Counted from the first letter of the stretch, positions 1 to 8,813 are shown. The stretch: DNA of 64,000 nt from JAEUMD01 sp050250815 (GCA_050250815.1 JBFWNY010000010.1:1-64000), one strand, 5' to 3'. Translations and numbers: made by a program. The notes: generated by a model not told the origin, from the sequence alone.

Positions 1-489
1 GGTCTGAGCCATCCTGTAAGCGGACTTGATAACATCCTGGTCATGGTCGCCGTAGGCATATTCGCAGCCACTCTTGGTGGCCGAGCCCTGTGGCTGGTGC
101 CTGCTGCGTTCGTCGCTGCGATGGTCGCCGGCGGCCTGCTTGGGTATTCCGGAGTAGCTGTGCCGCTCGTCGAGCCTGCGATCGCCATTTCCGTGCTGGC
201 AATGGGTTTGGCGATTGCAATTGGCCTCAAGCTCCCGACGGCTGCTGCCATGGGACTGGTAGCGGTCTTCGCGCTCTTCCATGGTCACGCCCACGGAAGC
301 GAGGGGGCGGCTCTCGCTTCGTTCGCGCCCTACGCGACCGGCTTCGTCGTTGCGACCGCCGCGCTCCATATCGCGGGCATCGGCCTTGGTGTCGGCCTCG
401 ATCGCATCGGGACTGCGCGCGGCACCTGGTTGCGGGGTGCGATGGGAGCAGCCGGAGCACTCGCCGGTATCATGCTGCTGGTCGGGTGA
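1..489 (+). CDS. hupE: HupE/UreJ family nickel-permease-like membrane protein, 5' truncated by window edge
   Basis: The reading frame is open from base 1 and starts mid-protein with HPVSGLDNILVMVAVG, the conserved HupE/UreJ segment in which the His-Pro...Gly-Leu-Asp motif is the proposed metal-binding site. The rest is a run of hydrophobic helices ending in GIMLLVG. HupE proteins are membrane proteins thought to bring nickel into the cell for [NiFe]-hydrogenase maturation. The gene ends 10 bases before hypA, so it sits in a hydrogenase accessory operon. The N-terminal signal and first helix lie outside the window. The family call is firm; the transport role is from family knowledge. Confidence 0.85.
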   Translation, partial: GLSHPVSGLDNILVMVAVGIFAATLGGRALWLVPAAFVAAMVAGGLLGYSGVAVPLVEPAIAISVLAMGLAIAIGLKLPTAAAMGLVAVFALFHGHAHGSEGAALASFAPYATGFVVATAALHIAGIGLGVGLDRIGTARGTWLRGAMGAAGALAGIMLLVG

Positions 490-499
490 TGGTGGCGTC

Positions 500-838
500 G
501 TGCACGAACTCTCCATCACCCGCAACATCGTAACGATCGTTGCCGAGCATGCGCACGGTCGTCCGGTCAGGCGCGTCGTTCTTGAGATCGGGGCGCTATC
601 CGGGGTCATGGCAGATAGCGTTGCATTCTGCTTCGATGTTGTGGCGAAGGGCACGGCGCTCGAGGGTGCCGTGCTGGAGATCCGCTCCGTACCAGGACGC
701 GGTAAATGCAAAGCCTGTGGTCGGGAACTCAAACTGGACACCGTCCTGACCGCGTGCTCATGCGGGTCGCGCGAGGTGGTACGGGTCGCCGGCGAGGAAC
801 TGAAAATCAAGGAATATGAGCTGGAGGAGGCTGCCTGA
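500..838 (+). CDS. hypA: Hydrogenase nickel insertion protein HypA
   Basis: A 112-residue protein, the normal HypA size. The start is the GTG at 500, which gives the hallmark N-terminus (M)HELSI; the His after the initiator is the nickel ligand. The zinc site is made by CKAC and CSCGS near residues 73-92; the second pair is spaced C-x-C rather than the CxxC of the E. coli protein. HypA works with HypB to insert nickel into the large subunit of [NiFe]-hydrogenase in the cytoplasm. Its TGA overlaps the ATG of hypB (ATGA), indicating translational coupling. Confidence 0.95.
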   Translation: MHELSITRNIVTIVAEHAHGRPVRRVVLEIGALSGVMADSVAFCFDVVAKGTALEGAVLEIRSVPGRGKCKACGRELKLDTVLTACSCGSREVVRVAGEELKIKEYELEEAA

Positions 839-1716
839 TGTGCGGCACTTGTGGATGTTCCGACCCGAAAAATGTCGTGACACTGACGGACCTGCAAGCG
901 GGATCGTCGATTAATTTGCGCCATGGCGTGGCATCAGGCGCGCAACTGTCGTCTGGCCATCACGCCCACGCGCACGAACATGACGAACTTGGTCACCATC
1001 ACCACCACGACCATGGCCACCATCACGACCACCGCCACGACGATGTCCCTCACGTTCACGGTCCCAACGGCGAGGTCATATCGCTCGAAACAGCGGTCCT
1101 GGCAAAGAATGACAAGATCGCGATCCGGAACCGGGGCTGGCTTGAAGGACGCGGCGTTCTTGCGCTCAACCTTGTGAGCTCCCCCGGAGCCGGCAAGACG
1201 GCCCTGTTGGAGCGCACCATCCGGGATCTTGGCGGAGAATTGGACATCTGCGTTGTCGAGGGCGACCAGATGACGACCAATGATGCCGTGCGCATTCGCA
1301 ATGCCGGTGCGCGCGCCGTTCAGATAAACACCGGCTCGGGATGCCATCTGGAAGCTGACATGATCGCCCGTGCGATCGATGCACTCAATCCCGGCGCAGG
1401 GGCGGTCATGTTCATCGAGAACGTCGGAAACCTCGTCTGTCCGGCGATGTTCGACCTGGGCGAGCGCATGAAGGTGGCGATCATTTCCACCACAGAGGGC
1501 GAAGACAAGCCGCTCAAATATCCGCACATGTTCCAGGCCGCGGAACTCGTCATCATCAACAAGATGGATCTGGCTCCGCACGTCGAGTTCGATCAGGAGA
1601 AGTGTCTGGCCAACATTGCCAGCGTAAACCCGTCGGCGAAGGTCATTCCGCTGTCGGCCAAAACCGGCGAAGGCATGGCCTCCTGGCTTGCTGAGATTCG
1701 CGCCTTGCACGCATAA
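838..1716 (+). CDS. hypB: Hydrogenase nickel incorporation GTPase HypB
   Basis: A 292-residue G3E-family GTPase. The N-terminus MCGTCGC carries the high-affinity nickel motif CxxCxC. Residues 41-74 contain 18 histidines in 34 positions, the nickel-storing stretch of 'nickelin'-type HypB proteins. The P-loop SSPGAGKT lies at about 114-121, followed by the switch and metal-site region (GSGCH) and a guanine-specificity segment NKMDL. It hydrolyses GTP to drive nickel transfer with HypA during hydrogenase maturation. No hypF, C, D or E follows; the next gene is on the other strand, so the rest of the hydrogenase cluster must lie left of the window or elsewhere. Confidence 0.97.
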   Translation: MCGTCGCSDPKNVVTLTDLQAGSSINLRHGVASGAQLSSGHHAHAHEHDELGHHHHHDHGHHHDHRHDDVPHVHGPNGEVISLETAVLAKNDKIAIRNRGWLEGRGVLALNLVSSPGAGKTALLERTIRDLGGELDICVVEGDQMTTNDAVRIRNAGARAVQINTGSGCHLEADMIARAIDALNPGAGAVMFIENVGNLVCPAMFDLGERMKVAIISTTEGEDKPLKYPHMFQAAELVIINKMDLAPHVEFDQEKCLANIASVNPSAKVIPLSAKTGEGMASWLAEIRALHA

Positions 1717-1879
1717 CTCGCGTGGTGGAGGCAGTCGCGCTGGAAATCGCAATCGGGGGCGGATTGGACTGCGACCACTGTGCCTGAAAGGGGACGATCC
1801 CTCAGGGAGCTCGGGTGCTGGCGATCGACGGTCGGCGCCGTTTCGATAGTGGACCTCACGCAACGGCAATCACAGGCTG

Positions 1880-2782
1880 TCACGGCCCGTTGTAGTGCAC
1901 CGTCCCCAAAGCGGAGACGTCGTAACCGCCCAGGTGTTTGGCACGCTGCGCAAACGCCTCGCTGCGCGCGAACGACAGCAGGCGCTGCACCGCTGGTTCG
2001 AATGCCGCACGCCGCCAGATGACGAGATCGTAGCGCTCCTCGACGAGAGGCACGAAGCCGAGCCGGTACTGCCGCGACACGGCCTCGATGGCAAGCCCGG
2101 CATCCGCGCGGCCTTCGGCAACGGCGGCGGCAACATCAGCCTCGGTGCGCGCGGGCGCATCGATGAGCGCGACGTCGGCGAGCTTCATGCCGGCATCGGC
2201 TAGAAGCCGTTCGAGGAGGACGAACGCGCCCGCCTCACGCTGTCGGCCGATGAAGCGCTTGCGCTTCAGATCCTTGACGCCCGCAAGCTCGAGCGGATTG
2301 CCCTGCGCGACAATCAGACCCTGCTGCCGTCGCGCCCATTCGATGACCACGACGGGCTGCCCCGCGAGCTGGCGCCGCACGTGCCGCGTGTTCCAGGAGC
2401 CGCCGATGTCGAGACCCTCGTCCGCAAGATGCGTACCGGCCAGCACCGCCTCGCCGCGCGCCATACGCCGCAAACCATCGAGGCTGCCGCCGAACGCGAC
2501 CGCAAGCCCGGTTTCGGCCTCGCGCAGCGCCCAGTCCAGCAGCGGGTCGTGGCTGCCGCCGACGATCGGCGGACGTTCGACGAGACTTTCCTTGCCAGCG
2601 GCGTATTCGAGATTGCGCGCGAGCCACGCCTCGACGAGATCGCGTGGAAACAGCAGCTTGCCCGTGGCACGCACGAAGGGAATCTCACCCTCCGATACGA
2701 GATCGTAAACCTTGCGCTCCTTGAGGCGCAGGAGGTCTGCCACTTCACGGGTGGTGAGATAGGGGTGCAGGCCCTCGGACAT
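1880..2782 (-). CDS. Helix-turn-helix regulator with PBP-like (substrate-binding) domain
   Basis: A 300-residue protein starting at ATG 2782 (MSEGLHPYLTT); an upstream in-frame extension would run into the neighbouring penicillin-binding gene and is not needed. Residues 1-55 form an excisionase/MerR-type helix-turn-helix (LTTREVADLLRLKERKVYDLV, then PFVRATGKLLFPRDLVEAWL). Residues about 85-300 resemble the PBP-like domain found in ligand-sensing regulators related to periplasmic molybdate or tungstate binding proteins. It is probably a repressor or activator responding to a small ligand. A metal-oxyanion ligand would suit a genome with molybdenum enzymes such as CO dehydrogenase, but that is inference. 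It is convergent with hypB. Confidence 0.75.
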   Translation of the reverse strand: MSEGLHPYLTTREVADLLRLKERKVYDLVSEGEIPFVRATGKLLFPRDLVEAWLARNLEYAAGKESLVERPPIVGGSHDPLLDWALREAETGLAVAFGGSLDGLRRMARGEAVLAGTHLADEGLDIGGSWNTRHVRRQLAGQPVVVIEWARRQQGLIVAQGNPLELAGVKDLKRKRFIGRQREAGAFVLLERLLADAGMKLADVALIDAPARTEADVAAAVAEGRADAGLAIEAVSRQYRLGFVPLVEERYDLVIWRRAAFEPAVQRLLSFARSEAFAQRAKHLGGYDVSALGTVHYNGP

Positions 2783-2876
2783 GGGGCACTCGATCTCCTC
2801 GGTTGGCGGCCGCTCAGCCGAGGCTGTCTTACAGCAAAGCGCGCGCGTGTGCCCGGTTCGCGTGAGGCGGCAAGCC

Positions 2877-5366
2877 TCAACGCGCCGCGGTGGCGGCACC
2901 CAGCGCCATTACGCCGGGCGGACGGCGTACCGCCTCTGGCGAGCCTTCGATCATGCGGCGGATCTCATCGGCGTCGAACCCGCCGCCTTGCGCCGTGCCG
3001 GGGCTTGGATTGGGAACGCGACTGGCGAGTTGGCTGGGCTGACGCGCAGCCGTCGGCGGCTCTTGCAACACACGCGACAGGAAGTCGGGATCGATCGACC
3101 GATTCGGGTGGCTTTGTGCCGAGGCGGACCGTGCAACGCTCGGCGGCTCGATGACAATGCGCTGGCCAATCGGCGGAGGACTGAGGCGCCCGACATCGGC
3201 GGCAAGCCGGCGCAAACCAACGGGCCGCTGCGGCGGCGGGGCGTCGTCGAGCGCCAGCGACGGCCTGGAATCGCGGCGCGGAGACGCGGCGCTGATCATC
3301 GGAGCACGGTTCGGCGCCGGCGTTTTGGGCGCCAGCCACGGCAGCACCTCCTGCGTCGAGGAGATCGCCAGCGGAGCGTCGGCATCTTCATTCCGGGCCA
3401 CCGCGCTGGCCGACGACGTGCCCGGCAGCGCGACAGCGTTGCGGCCCCGATGCGCCTCCAGCATGACCGAACGCCACAGCTCCGCCGGCACATTGCCACC
3501 CATGACGCGGGCCATGGCGGAGCCGTCGTCGTTGCCGACCCACACACCGGTGGTGAAGTGCCCGGTAAAGCCGATGAACCAGGCGTCGCGATAATCCTGA
3601 GTCGTGCCGGTCTTGCCGGCGGCAGGGTGCCGCGGCAGTGCCGCGCGGCGCCCGGTGCCGGCCACGAGCGCGGCATTGAGCATGTCGTTCATCGCTCCCA
3701 CGTTCGGCAGATCGATCACGCGCCTCATGTCGTCGCCCGGCCGCGCATAGATGATGCGGCCATTGGCCAGGCGCACGCGGCGCACGATATGCGGCTGCAC
3801 GGCGATGCCGCCGCTGGCGAATGCCCCGTAGGCGCCGACGAGTTCCATCAGCGACAGCTCCGACGTGCCCAGCGCGAGTGAGGGGTCCTCCCGCAGCGGC
3901 GAAGTGATGCCGAGTGCGTGAGCCGTCTGGCCGACGCGGGCAAGACCCACGTCCAGCGACAGGCGAACAGCCACGGTATTCACGGACTGCGCGAGGGCCT
4001 GTCGCAATGTCAGCGCACCGACATGGGTACCGCTGTCGTTGCGCGGCGACCAGTTGTCTATGGTGAGCGGGAGGTCGTAGGTGATCGTATCGGGCGACAT
4101 GCCGCCCTCGACAGCCGCCAGATAGACGAACGGCTTGAAGGCCGAGCCAGGCTGACGCCGCGCCCTGGTGGCGCGGTTGAACTGGCTCTGCGCGTAAGAG
4201 CGCCCGCCCACGAGAGCACGGATGCCACCATCGATGTCGATGGTGATCAGCGCGGCCTGGCTTGCCTTCATCGCCTTGCCGCGCTCTGCAAGCATTCTCT
4301 CGACGCGCTGGTTGGCGATACGCTGAAGGTGCGGATCGAGCGTCGTCTCGACGATCAGCTCGTCGCGATCGTCACTCAGAACCGAAGGCAGGTTCTCGAG
4401 TACAAGGTCTACCGCGTACTCGAACCCCGTCGCCACCGACGGCGTGCCGCCAAGGTCGGCGAAGCGCAGCGGCGAAGCCCTGGCGGTGCGATACTCGGCG
4501 GCCGTCACGGCTCCGGCATCGCGCATCTTTTCGAGAACCGCGCGCTGGCGCTGAACCGCGGCCTCCTTGCTGGCCGTGGGCGCATATTTGGACGGCGCTT
4601 TCAGCAGACCCGCCAGCAGCGCGGCCTCCGCGACGTTGAGCGCGCGCGCCGACTTGTCGAAGTAGCGCTGCGCGGCCGCCTCGATGCCGTAGGCGCCGCC
4701 GCCGAAGTAGACCCGGTTGAGGTAGAGTTCCAGGATCTCGCGTTTGGTGAGCCGCACTTCGAGCCAGACGGCGAGCGCCAGCTCGTCGAGCTTGCGGCTC
4801 AGCGTTCTTTCCGACGACAGGAAGAGATTCTTGGCAAGCTGCTGAGTGATGGTCGAGCCGCCCTGCACGAAACGACCGGCTCTGAGATTCGCAAAGGCGG
4901 CACGTGCCAGACCCGAGACGTCGACGCCGAAATGTGAAAAGAAGCGCCGGTCCTCCGTGGCCACGACGGCGCCCCAGACGTGGGGGGGCAGCATGTCGAG
5001 CGGCACGGTTGCCTGGGCGGCGCCGCGCTCGGCAAGCGTGGAGCCGTCGCGCGCCAGGATGCGGATCACCGTGCCGCGCTCCCGGTTCGACACCGAGTGC
5101 GGATCGGGAAAGACCATCGTGTAGTGGACAAGCATCGCGGCGAGCCACATCGCCGCTCCCGCCGCACTGGTCGCCGTGGCGTAGACGGCAAAGCGCACAC
5201 GCCAGTCGAGACGTCGCATGAGGCGCCGGCGCTGGGGCTTGGCCGCAGAAGCGCTTGCCGCACCGGATTCCGGCGCAGCCGGTTCCGCCACGGTAGGCGG
5301 CGCCGGGAATGGCAACTCCGGCTCGACATCGGGCGTATTGCCCGTTCGTCGGCTGAAGAGACCCAT
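2877..5366 (-). CDS. Class A penicillin-binding protein (PBP1A family), bifunctional peptidoglycan synthase
   Basis: An 829-residue protein that polymerises glycan strands and cross-links peptides outside the inner membrane. A Pro/Ala-rich cytoplasmic leader of about 55 residues is followed by one membrane anchor (about 57-80). The glycosyltransferase domain carries EDRRFF with catalytic Glu138 and GGSTITQQLAKN at about 169-180. The transpeptidase domain has SAFK (nucleophile Ser408, Lys411), SVN at 461-463 and KTGTTQ at 585-590. The last 160 residues are a Pro/Arg/Ala-rich tail without a recognisable domain, longer than in E. coli PBP1b-type enzymes. The start has a GGAGTG ribosome site. Confidence 0.95.
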   Translation of the reverse strand: MGLFSRRTGNTPDVEPELPFPAPPTVAEPAAPESGAASASAAKPQRRRLMRRLDWRVRFAVYATATSAAGAAMWLAAMLVHYTMVFPDPHSVSNRERGTVIRILARDGSTLAERGAAQATVPLDMLPPHVWGAVVATEDRRFFSHFGVDVSGLARAAFANLRAGRFVQGGSTITQQLAKNLFLSSERTLSRKLDELALAVWLEVRLTKREILELYLNRVYFGGGAYGIEAAAQRYFDKSARALNVAEAALLAGLLKAPSKYAPTASKEAAVQRQRAVLEKMRDAGAVTAAEYRTARASPLRFADLGGTPSVATGFEYAVDLVLENLPSVLSDDRDELIVETTLDPHLQRIANQRVERMLAERGKAMKASQAALITIDIDGGIRALVGGRSYAQSQFNRATRARRQPGSAFKPFVYLAAVEGGMSPDTITYDLPLTIDNWSPRNDSGTHVGALTLRQALAQSVNTVAVRLSLDVGLARVGQTAHALGITSPLREDPSLALGTSELSLMELVGAYGAFASGGIAVQPHIVRRVRLANGRIIYARPGDDMRRVIDLPNVGAMNDMLNAALVAGTGRRAALPRHPAAGKTGTTQDYRDAWFIGFTGHFTTGVWVGNDDGSAMARVMGGNVPAELWRSVMLEAHRGRNAVALPGTSSASAVARNEDADAPLAISSTQEVLPWLAPKTPAPNRAPMISAASPRRDSRPSLALDDAPPPQRPVGLRRLAADVGRLSPPPIGQRIVIEPPSVARSASAQSHPNRSIDPDFLSRVLQEPPTAARQPSQLASRVPNPSPGTAQGGGFDADEIRRMIEGSPEAVRRPPGVMALGAATAAR

Positions 5367-5512
5367 TGCAGCACTCCAGTACGCATGCAGGTTCGAACGC
5401 AGGCCGTCATGGCCGCGTACAAACCAGACAGTAGGCGGACGGGAGCTAAAACAACGTTAACCACAAATGCGAGCAATAGGCTGTTCTACCGGCTCAAAGC
5501 CGTTCGAGGCGC

Positions 5513-5848
5513 TCAGGTCCGCTCGCGCATTACGATGATCGGATAGGTCACGATCGACAGCACGACCCGCGCCACGATCACACAACACATGAGGACGAGC
5601 TGGCGCTCCTCGAGCAGCACGCGAATCCAGTTGTTGTACTCGGTGGAGATGCCGCGGCTGGTCAGCCAGGTCTTGAGGTTGGCGGCACCATCGAGCATCG
5701 CCGCCATCGTGTCCGGATACTTGATGAAAATGAACCCGAACAGGAGCGTGCCCAGGACCAGCGAGACGAGAATGTTGCCCGTGGAAAGCAATATGCGCGT
5801 CACGTGCACCCCCGTTTCGAATGCCGGAATTCCGTCAGGCGCCAGCAC
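5513..5848 (-). CDS. Small membrane protein of unknown function
   Basis: A 111-residue protein with two likely membrane helices, one near residues 20-42 (LLSTGNILVSLVLGTLLFGF) and one near the C-terminus (LVLMCCVIVARVVLSIV), separated by a polar loop. I do not recognise the family. The GTG at 5848 is preceded by GGAGG about 12 bases upstream; GTG codons at 5809 or 5803 are alternatives that would keep both helices. It is read on the same strand as the penicillin-binding protein gene, 146 bases upstream of it. Confidence 0.55.
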   Translation of the reverse strand: MLAPDGIPAFETGVHVTRILLSTGNILVSLVLGTLLFGFIFIKYPDTMAAMLDGAANLKTWLTSRGISTEYNNWIRVLLEERQLVLMCCVIVARVVLSIVTYPIIVMRERT

Positions 5849-6099
5849 CTGCCCGCGCTGCCTCCGACCCTATCATGGCCGGCCCGGGCGCTGAACCCGG
5901 CGTGAGAGCGAAAGCCGTTTCGGGACCGCTGTGAAACATGTGCCGAAGGGAACATCGATCGAGGTAGAAGAGCACCAAAAAAAGTTCGTGATTTCATATA
6001 CCTGTGCCTGAGGGAACTGCCGCGGAGAAGCGGTCGAAGCATAGTGGGCTCATGACGAACACGGCACCGCGATGTGCCAGACCCCAATGGAGACCTCAA

Positions 6100-6654
6100 A
6101 TGCGCAAGTCGATCCTCACACTCGCCGCCACCCTGGTTCTGGCAGCCTCCGCCTTCTCGACCTCGGCCGAGGCCGGCGGTCACCGCGGCGGGTTCCGCTT
6201 CTTCCACCCCGGCCCCTCCTTCTCCAACTCGAACCACGCTGAACTCGAGGCAAAGAAGCGGGCCCGCATCCGCGCTGCAAAGATCCGCGCCGCACAGGCC
6301 CATGCGGCCCGGGAGCGCGCTGCGGAGATCCGCGCCGCGAAGCTCGCCGAACTCCGCCAGCGTGCGGCAGAGAAGCGCCAGGCTCTCGCTGCGGCCCGCA
6401 TCAAGGCGGCAGCCAAGCGTAAGGCGCTGGCCATCGCGGCGCAGCAGCAGCAGCCGGTCGTCGAGGAGAGCAAGGTTTCGGAGGTTCCGGTCGAGACGCC
6501 GGCACCCCAGGCCGAGGCTGCCCCCGAGGCCACGCCGGAAGTGAAGACCGAGAAGGTGGCGGCGGTCGACGCCGGCCAGGAGGTGGGTGCGGCGACCTGC
6601 AAGCGCTTCATCCCGACGGCGGGCCTCACCATCGACGTGCCCTGCACCGAGTAA
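6100..6654 (+). CDS. Exported Lys/Arg/Ala-rich protein with C-terminal Cys-bounded motif
   Basis: A 184-residue protein. The start is taken at ATG 6100 because it opens a clean Sec signal peptide (MRKSILTLAATLVLAASAF...SAEA) cleaved near residue 26. Residues 45-115 are highly charged and repetitive (AAKIRAAQAHAARERAAEIRAAK), predicted to be a long helix or coiled coil. The middle is Pro/Glu-rich. The C-terminus is CKRFIPTAGLTIDVPCTE. The same motif ends the next gene (6845-7204), so the two are probably paralogous in that segment. Function unknown; a periplasmic or envelope role is inferred from the signal peptide and the Cys pair, which could form a disulfide. Confidence 0.7.
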   Translation: MRKSILTLAATLVLAASAFSTSAEAGGHRGGFRFFHPGPSFSNSNHAELEAKKRARIRAAKIRAAQAHAARERAAEIRAAKLAELRQRAAEKRQALAAARIKAAAKRKALAIAAQQQQPVVEESKVSEVPVETPAPQAEAAPEATPEVKTEKVAAVDAGQEVGAATCKRFIPTAGLTIDVPCTE

Positions 6655-6684
6655 CCGATTGATCCAATATTGAAATCCAATCAG

Positions 6685-6712
6685 AGGCCCTGCCGGGCGA
6701 CCGGCGGGGCCT
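6685..6712 (+). terminator. Hairpin downstream of the first exported-protein gene
   Basis: Twelve-base arms AGGCCCTGCCGG and CCGGCGGGGCCT enclose a four-base loop GCGA, with a single G-T wobble. It starts 31 bases after the stop at 6654. No T-run follows, so it may be a weak terminator or an mRNA-stabilising hairpin. Confidence 0.45.
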
Positions 6713-6844
6713 CGTCAGTTCCCGGGCAGCCGGTTTCCTGCGAGCTGTCTCTCGCGGAACAGCACTACGCGCAGGCCCGTGGTTCTATACAGGCATACCA
6801 AGGGCGGGCCGGACACGGCCCGGGACCACCAAGAGGACCGACCG

Positions 6845-7204
6845 ATGCTCCGCACCATCCTGACAGCCATGGCGATGTTGAGCCTGTGCGGTGCGGTCGA
6901 GGCCGGAACCCTGACCAAGTACGCTCCCATCCACCGCCACGCGGCTGTCGATGCCACCAAGTACGGCGACCTCGACAACGGCCGTCCGGCAGTCTCCGCG
7001 AATGACAACGGCATTGCCGTCAACTCGGAACCGACCGTCGCTCCCGTCGCACGCGCGTCGCGTGCCACGCCGCCCCTTCCCGTCCGCCCGGCAGTCGAGG
7101 TGGCCGATGTTGCCAGTGCCTCCGCCGACGGTTCCTCCATCAAGTCGTGCCGCCGCTTCGTGCCCGCTGCCGGCATGACCATCTCCGTTCGCTGCACCCC
7201 CTGA
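6845..7204 (+). CDS. Small exported protein with the same C-terminal Cys motif
   Basis: A 119-residue protein. Start ATG 6845 gives a signal peptide (MLRTILTAMAMLSLCGAVEAG) cleaved near residue 20. The mature part is Ala/Val/Pro-rich and low complexity. It ends in CRRFVPAAGMTISVRCTP, matching the end of the upstream protein at ten of its first sixteen positions including both Cys. The long helical region of the first protein is absent here. The gene is separated from its relative by about 190 bases and closed by a strong terminator at 7241. Function unknown; likely an envelope protein. Confidence 0.7.
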   Translation: MLRTILTAMAMLSLCGAVEAGTLTKYAPIHRHAAVDATKYGDLDNGRPAVSANDNGIAVNSEPTVAPVARASRATPPLPVRPAVEVADVASASADGSSIKSCRRFVPAAGMTISVRCTP

Positions 7205-7240
7205 TCCTCCCCCGCTTCCTCCCACGCACCCCCAACTCAC

Positions 7241-7270
7241 CCGCTCCGGCTTCCCGGAGCGGTTTTTTTT
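7241..7270 (+). terminator. Rho-independent terminator
   Basis: Perfect nine-base stem CCGCTCCGG / CCGGAGCGG with loop CTTC followed by eight T. It begins 37 bases after the stop of the small exported protein gene. Confidence 0.9.
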
Positions 7271-7443
7271 GTTCGACGCACGCGGAACATCCGGAGGCGA
7301 TCATAGAGATGTCCTCCTTCCAAGCGTGGCGTAGAAAGCACTCTGACGCGCGAACCGTATGGGAGGGCATTGCCGCCAGCCGGCGTCCGAGCGCATTTTC
7401 GGTGCTGGCCGGATCACCGGCATAACGGCGGGAAGACCTGAAA

Positions 7444-7995
7444 ATGAGCTGCAAGACGGCGATGCTGACGGCGGCGGCGTGTGTGATCGCCGTTGTGGCG
7501 ACGCCGCAGGACGTGCAGGCCGGCGGGCTCGTCAGCGAGTTCAAGGCCGGCGTGCTGGCACACGACGTGCCCGACCTGTGGAGCGGGTTCCAGCTCGAAG
7601 GCGATTCGCCGGACATCAACATCGAGGTGATCTTCGCGCCGTCGATCGCACTGCTCGGCGGCCGCATCAGTCCCGCGCTCGGGGCTTCGATCAACACGGG
7701 CGGCGACACCAGCCACATCTATCTCGACGCTCGCTGGCAGATCGAGGGCCCCTCGGGCCTGTTCTTCGCGACCGGCATAGGCGCCGCGGTACACGACGGC
7801 GAGACCGGCCCCGTCGCCATCGACAAGAAGGCACTCGGCAGCCGCGTGCTGTTCCACATTCCCTTTGAAATCGGCCTGCGGCTCGACGCGCATAATGCGC
7901 TGTCGGTCTACTTCGAGCACACGTCGAACGCCAACCTTGCCGACTTCAACGAGGGCATGGATCGCTTGGGCGTCCGCTACGGCTACCGCTACTGA
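7444..7995 (+). CDS. Acyloxyacyl hydrolase / lipid A 3-O-deacylase (PagL-like)
   Basis: A 183-residue protein with a signal peptide (cleaved near residue 26, ...DVQAGG) and a short outer-membrane beta-barrel pattern ending in an aromatic residue (LGVRYGYRY). PagL enzymes remove the 3-O acyl chain of lipid A in the outer membrane, using a His-Ser pair in a His-x-Ser-Asn context. Here that is YFEHTSNANLADFNEGMDRLGVR with His159, Ser161 and Asn162. The acidic residue that would complete the triad fourteen positions after the His is Asp rather than the Glu known from Pseudomonas. Monocistronic by position. The family call is good; activity is inferred. Confidence 0.75.
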   Translation: MSCKTAMLTAAACVIAVVATPQDVQAGGLVSEFKAGVLAHDVPDLWSGFQLEGDSPDINIEVIFAPSIALLGGRISPALGASINTGGDTSHIYLDARWQIEGPSGLFFATGIGAAVHDGETGPVAIDKKALGSRVLFHIPFEIGLRLDAHNALSVYFEHTSNANLADFNEGMDRLGVRYGYRY

Positions 7996-8003
7996 CGGCG
8001 CCT

Positions 8004-8813
8004 TCAATCGTCTCCGCGCCTGACCCAATCAGCGCTCAGCGCGGCAATGCCGGACCCGTTGCGCCCCCCCAGCACGCCACTGTCGTCCTTCAGATCCACA
8101 CCCGTGAGCCCGCGCGCGATTGCAGCTTCCACAAGCCATGCGAGCCGGGCAGCCGCGGCTTCGGGAGCGAGCCCTGCGGGTCGCACGTTTGAGATGCAGT
8201 TGCGCTCCGCGTCATTGCGGCCCGGGCGCGGCGTATGGGTGAGATAGATGCCCAGGCTATCCGCCGCCGACAGGCCCGGGCGCTCGCCGATCAGAACCGC
8301 GACCAGACGCGCCTTGAGCACGGCGCCTACTTCGTCGCCGAGAGCCACGCGCGCGCCACGCGCCACCACCGCAGGGCCAAGCGATAGGCGAAGCCGCACG
8401 GCGTGCGGCAGGAATGCCTGGATGACAGCTACGGCATGCGCCGTCACCGCCGTCGACGACAGTCCATCCCCGATCATCAGAACCAGATCGCATTCGCCGC
8501 CAGACTTCGCCGTCAGCTGGGCGCTGGAGGCGGCGTCGAGACGACGGCCAAGGTCGGGCCGCGCCAGGTAGTGATCACGCTCGATCGCCTGGCTCGCGAC
8601 GTCCAGAACCTCCGCCAATCCGAGTTGACGAAGCTGCGCCGCGAGCTTGGCCGCATCGAAATCGGCATGTACGGCGTCGCGAGCCTGAGCGTGGGCGAGC
8701 GCGAACGACAGTACCTCCCGCGTCGGCAGAGAGGCCCCGGCACGGCCAATGGCGATGCGGGCGGGCGTTGAAGCACCGAGCGCCAGCCATGGATCGCGCG
8801 GAGGGCCGCTCAT
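8004..8813 (-). CDS. eutC: Ethanolamine ammonia-lyase light chain EutC
   Basis: A 269-residue protein with the EutC hallmarks: ALAHAQARDAVH near residue 38, DLVLMIGDGLSSTAV near 108, LIGERPGLSAADSLGIYLTHTPRPGRNDAERNCISNVRPAGL near 173-215. It pairs with EutB to form the adenosylcobalamin-dependent enzyme that splits ethanolamine into acetaldehyde and ammonia. Its ATG at 8813 overlaps the eutB stop by four bases. No shell-protein genes are nearby, so this is the simple two-gene form without a microcompartment. Confidence 0.96.
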   Translation of the reverse strand: MSGPPRDPWLALGASTPARIAIGRAGASLPTREVLSFALAHAQARDAVHADFDAAKLAAQLRQLGLAEVLDVASQAIERDHYLARPDLGRRLDAASSAQLTAKSGGECDLVLMIGDGLSSTAVTAHAVAVIQAFLPHAVRLRLSLGPAVVARGARVALGDEVGAVLKARLVAVLIGERPGLSAADSLGIYLTHTPRPGRNDAERNCISNVRPAGLAPEAAAARLAWLVEAAIARGLTGVDLKDDSGVLGGRNGSGIAALSADWVRRGDD

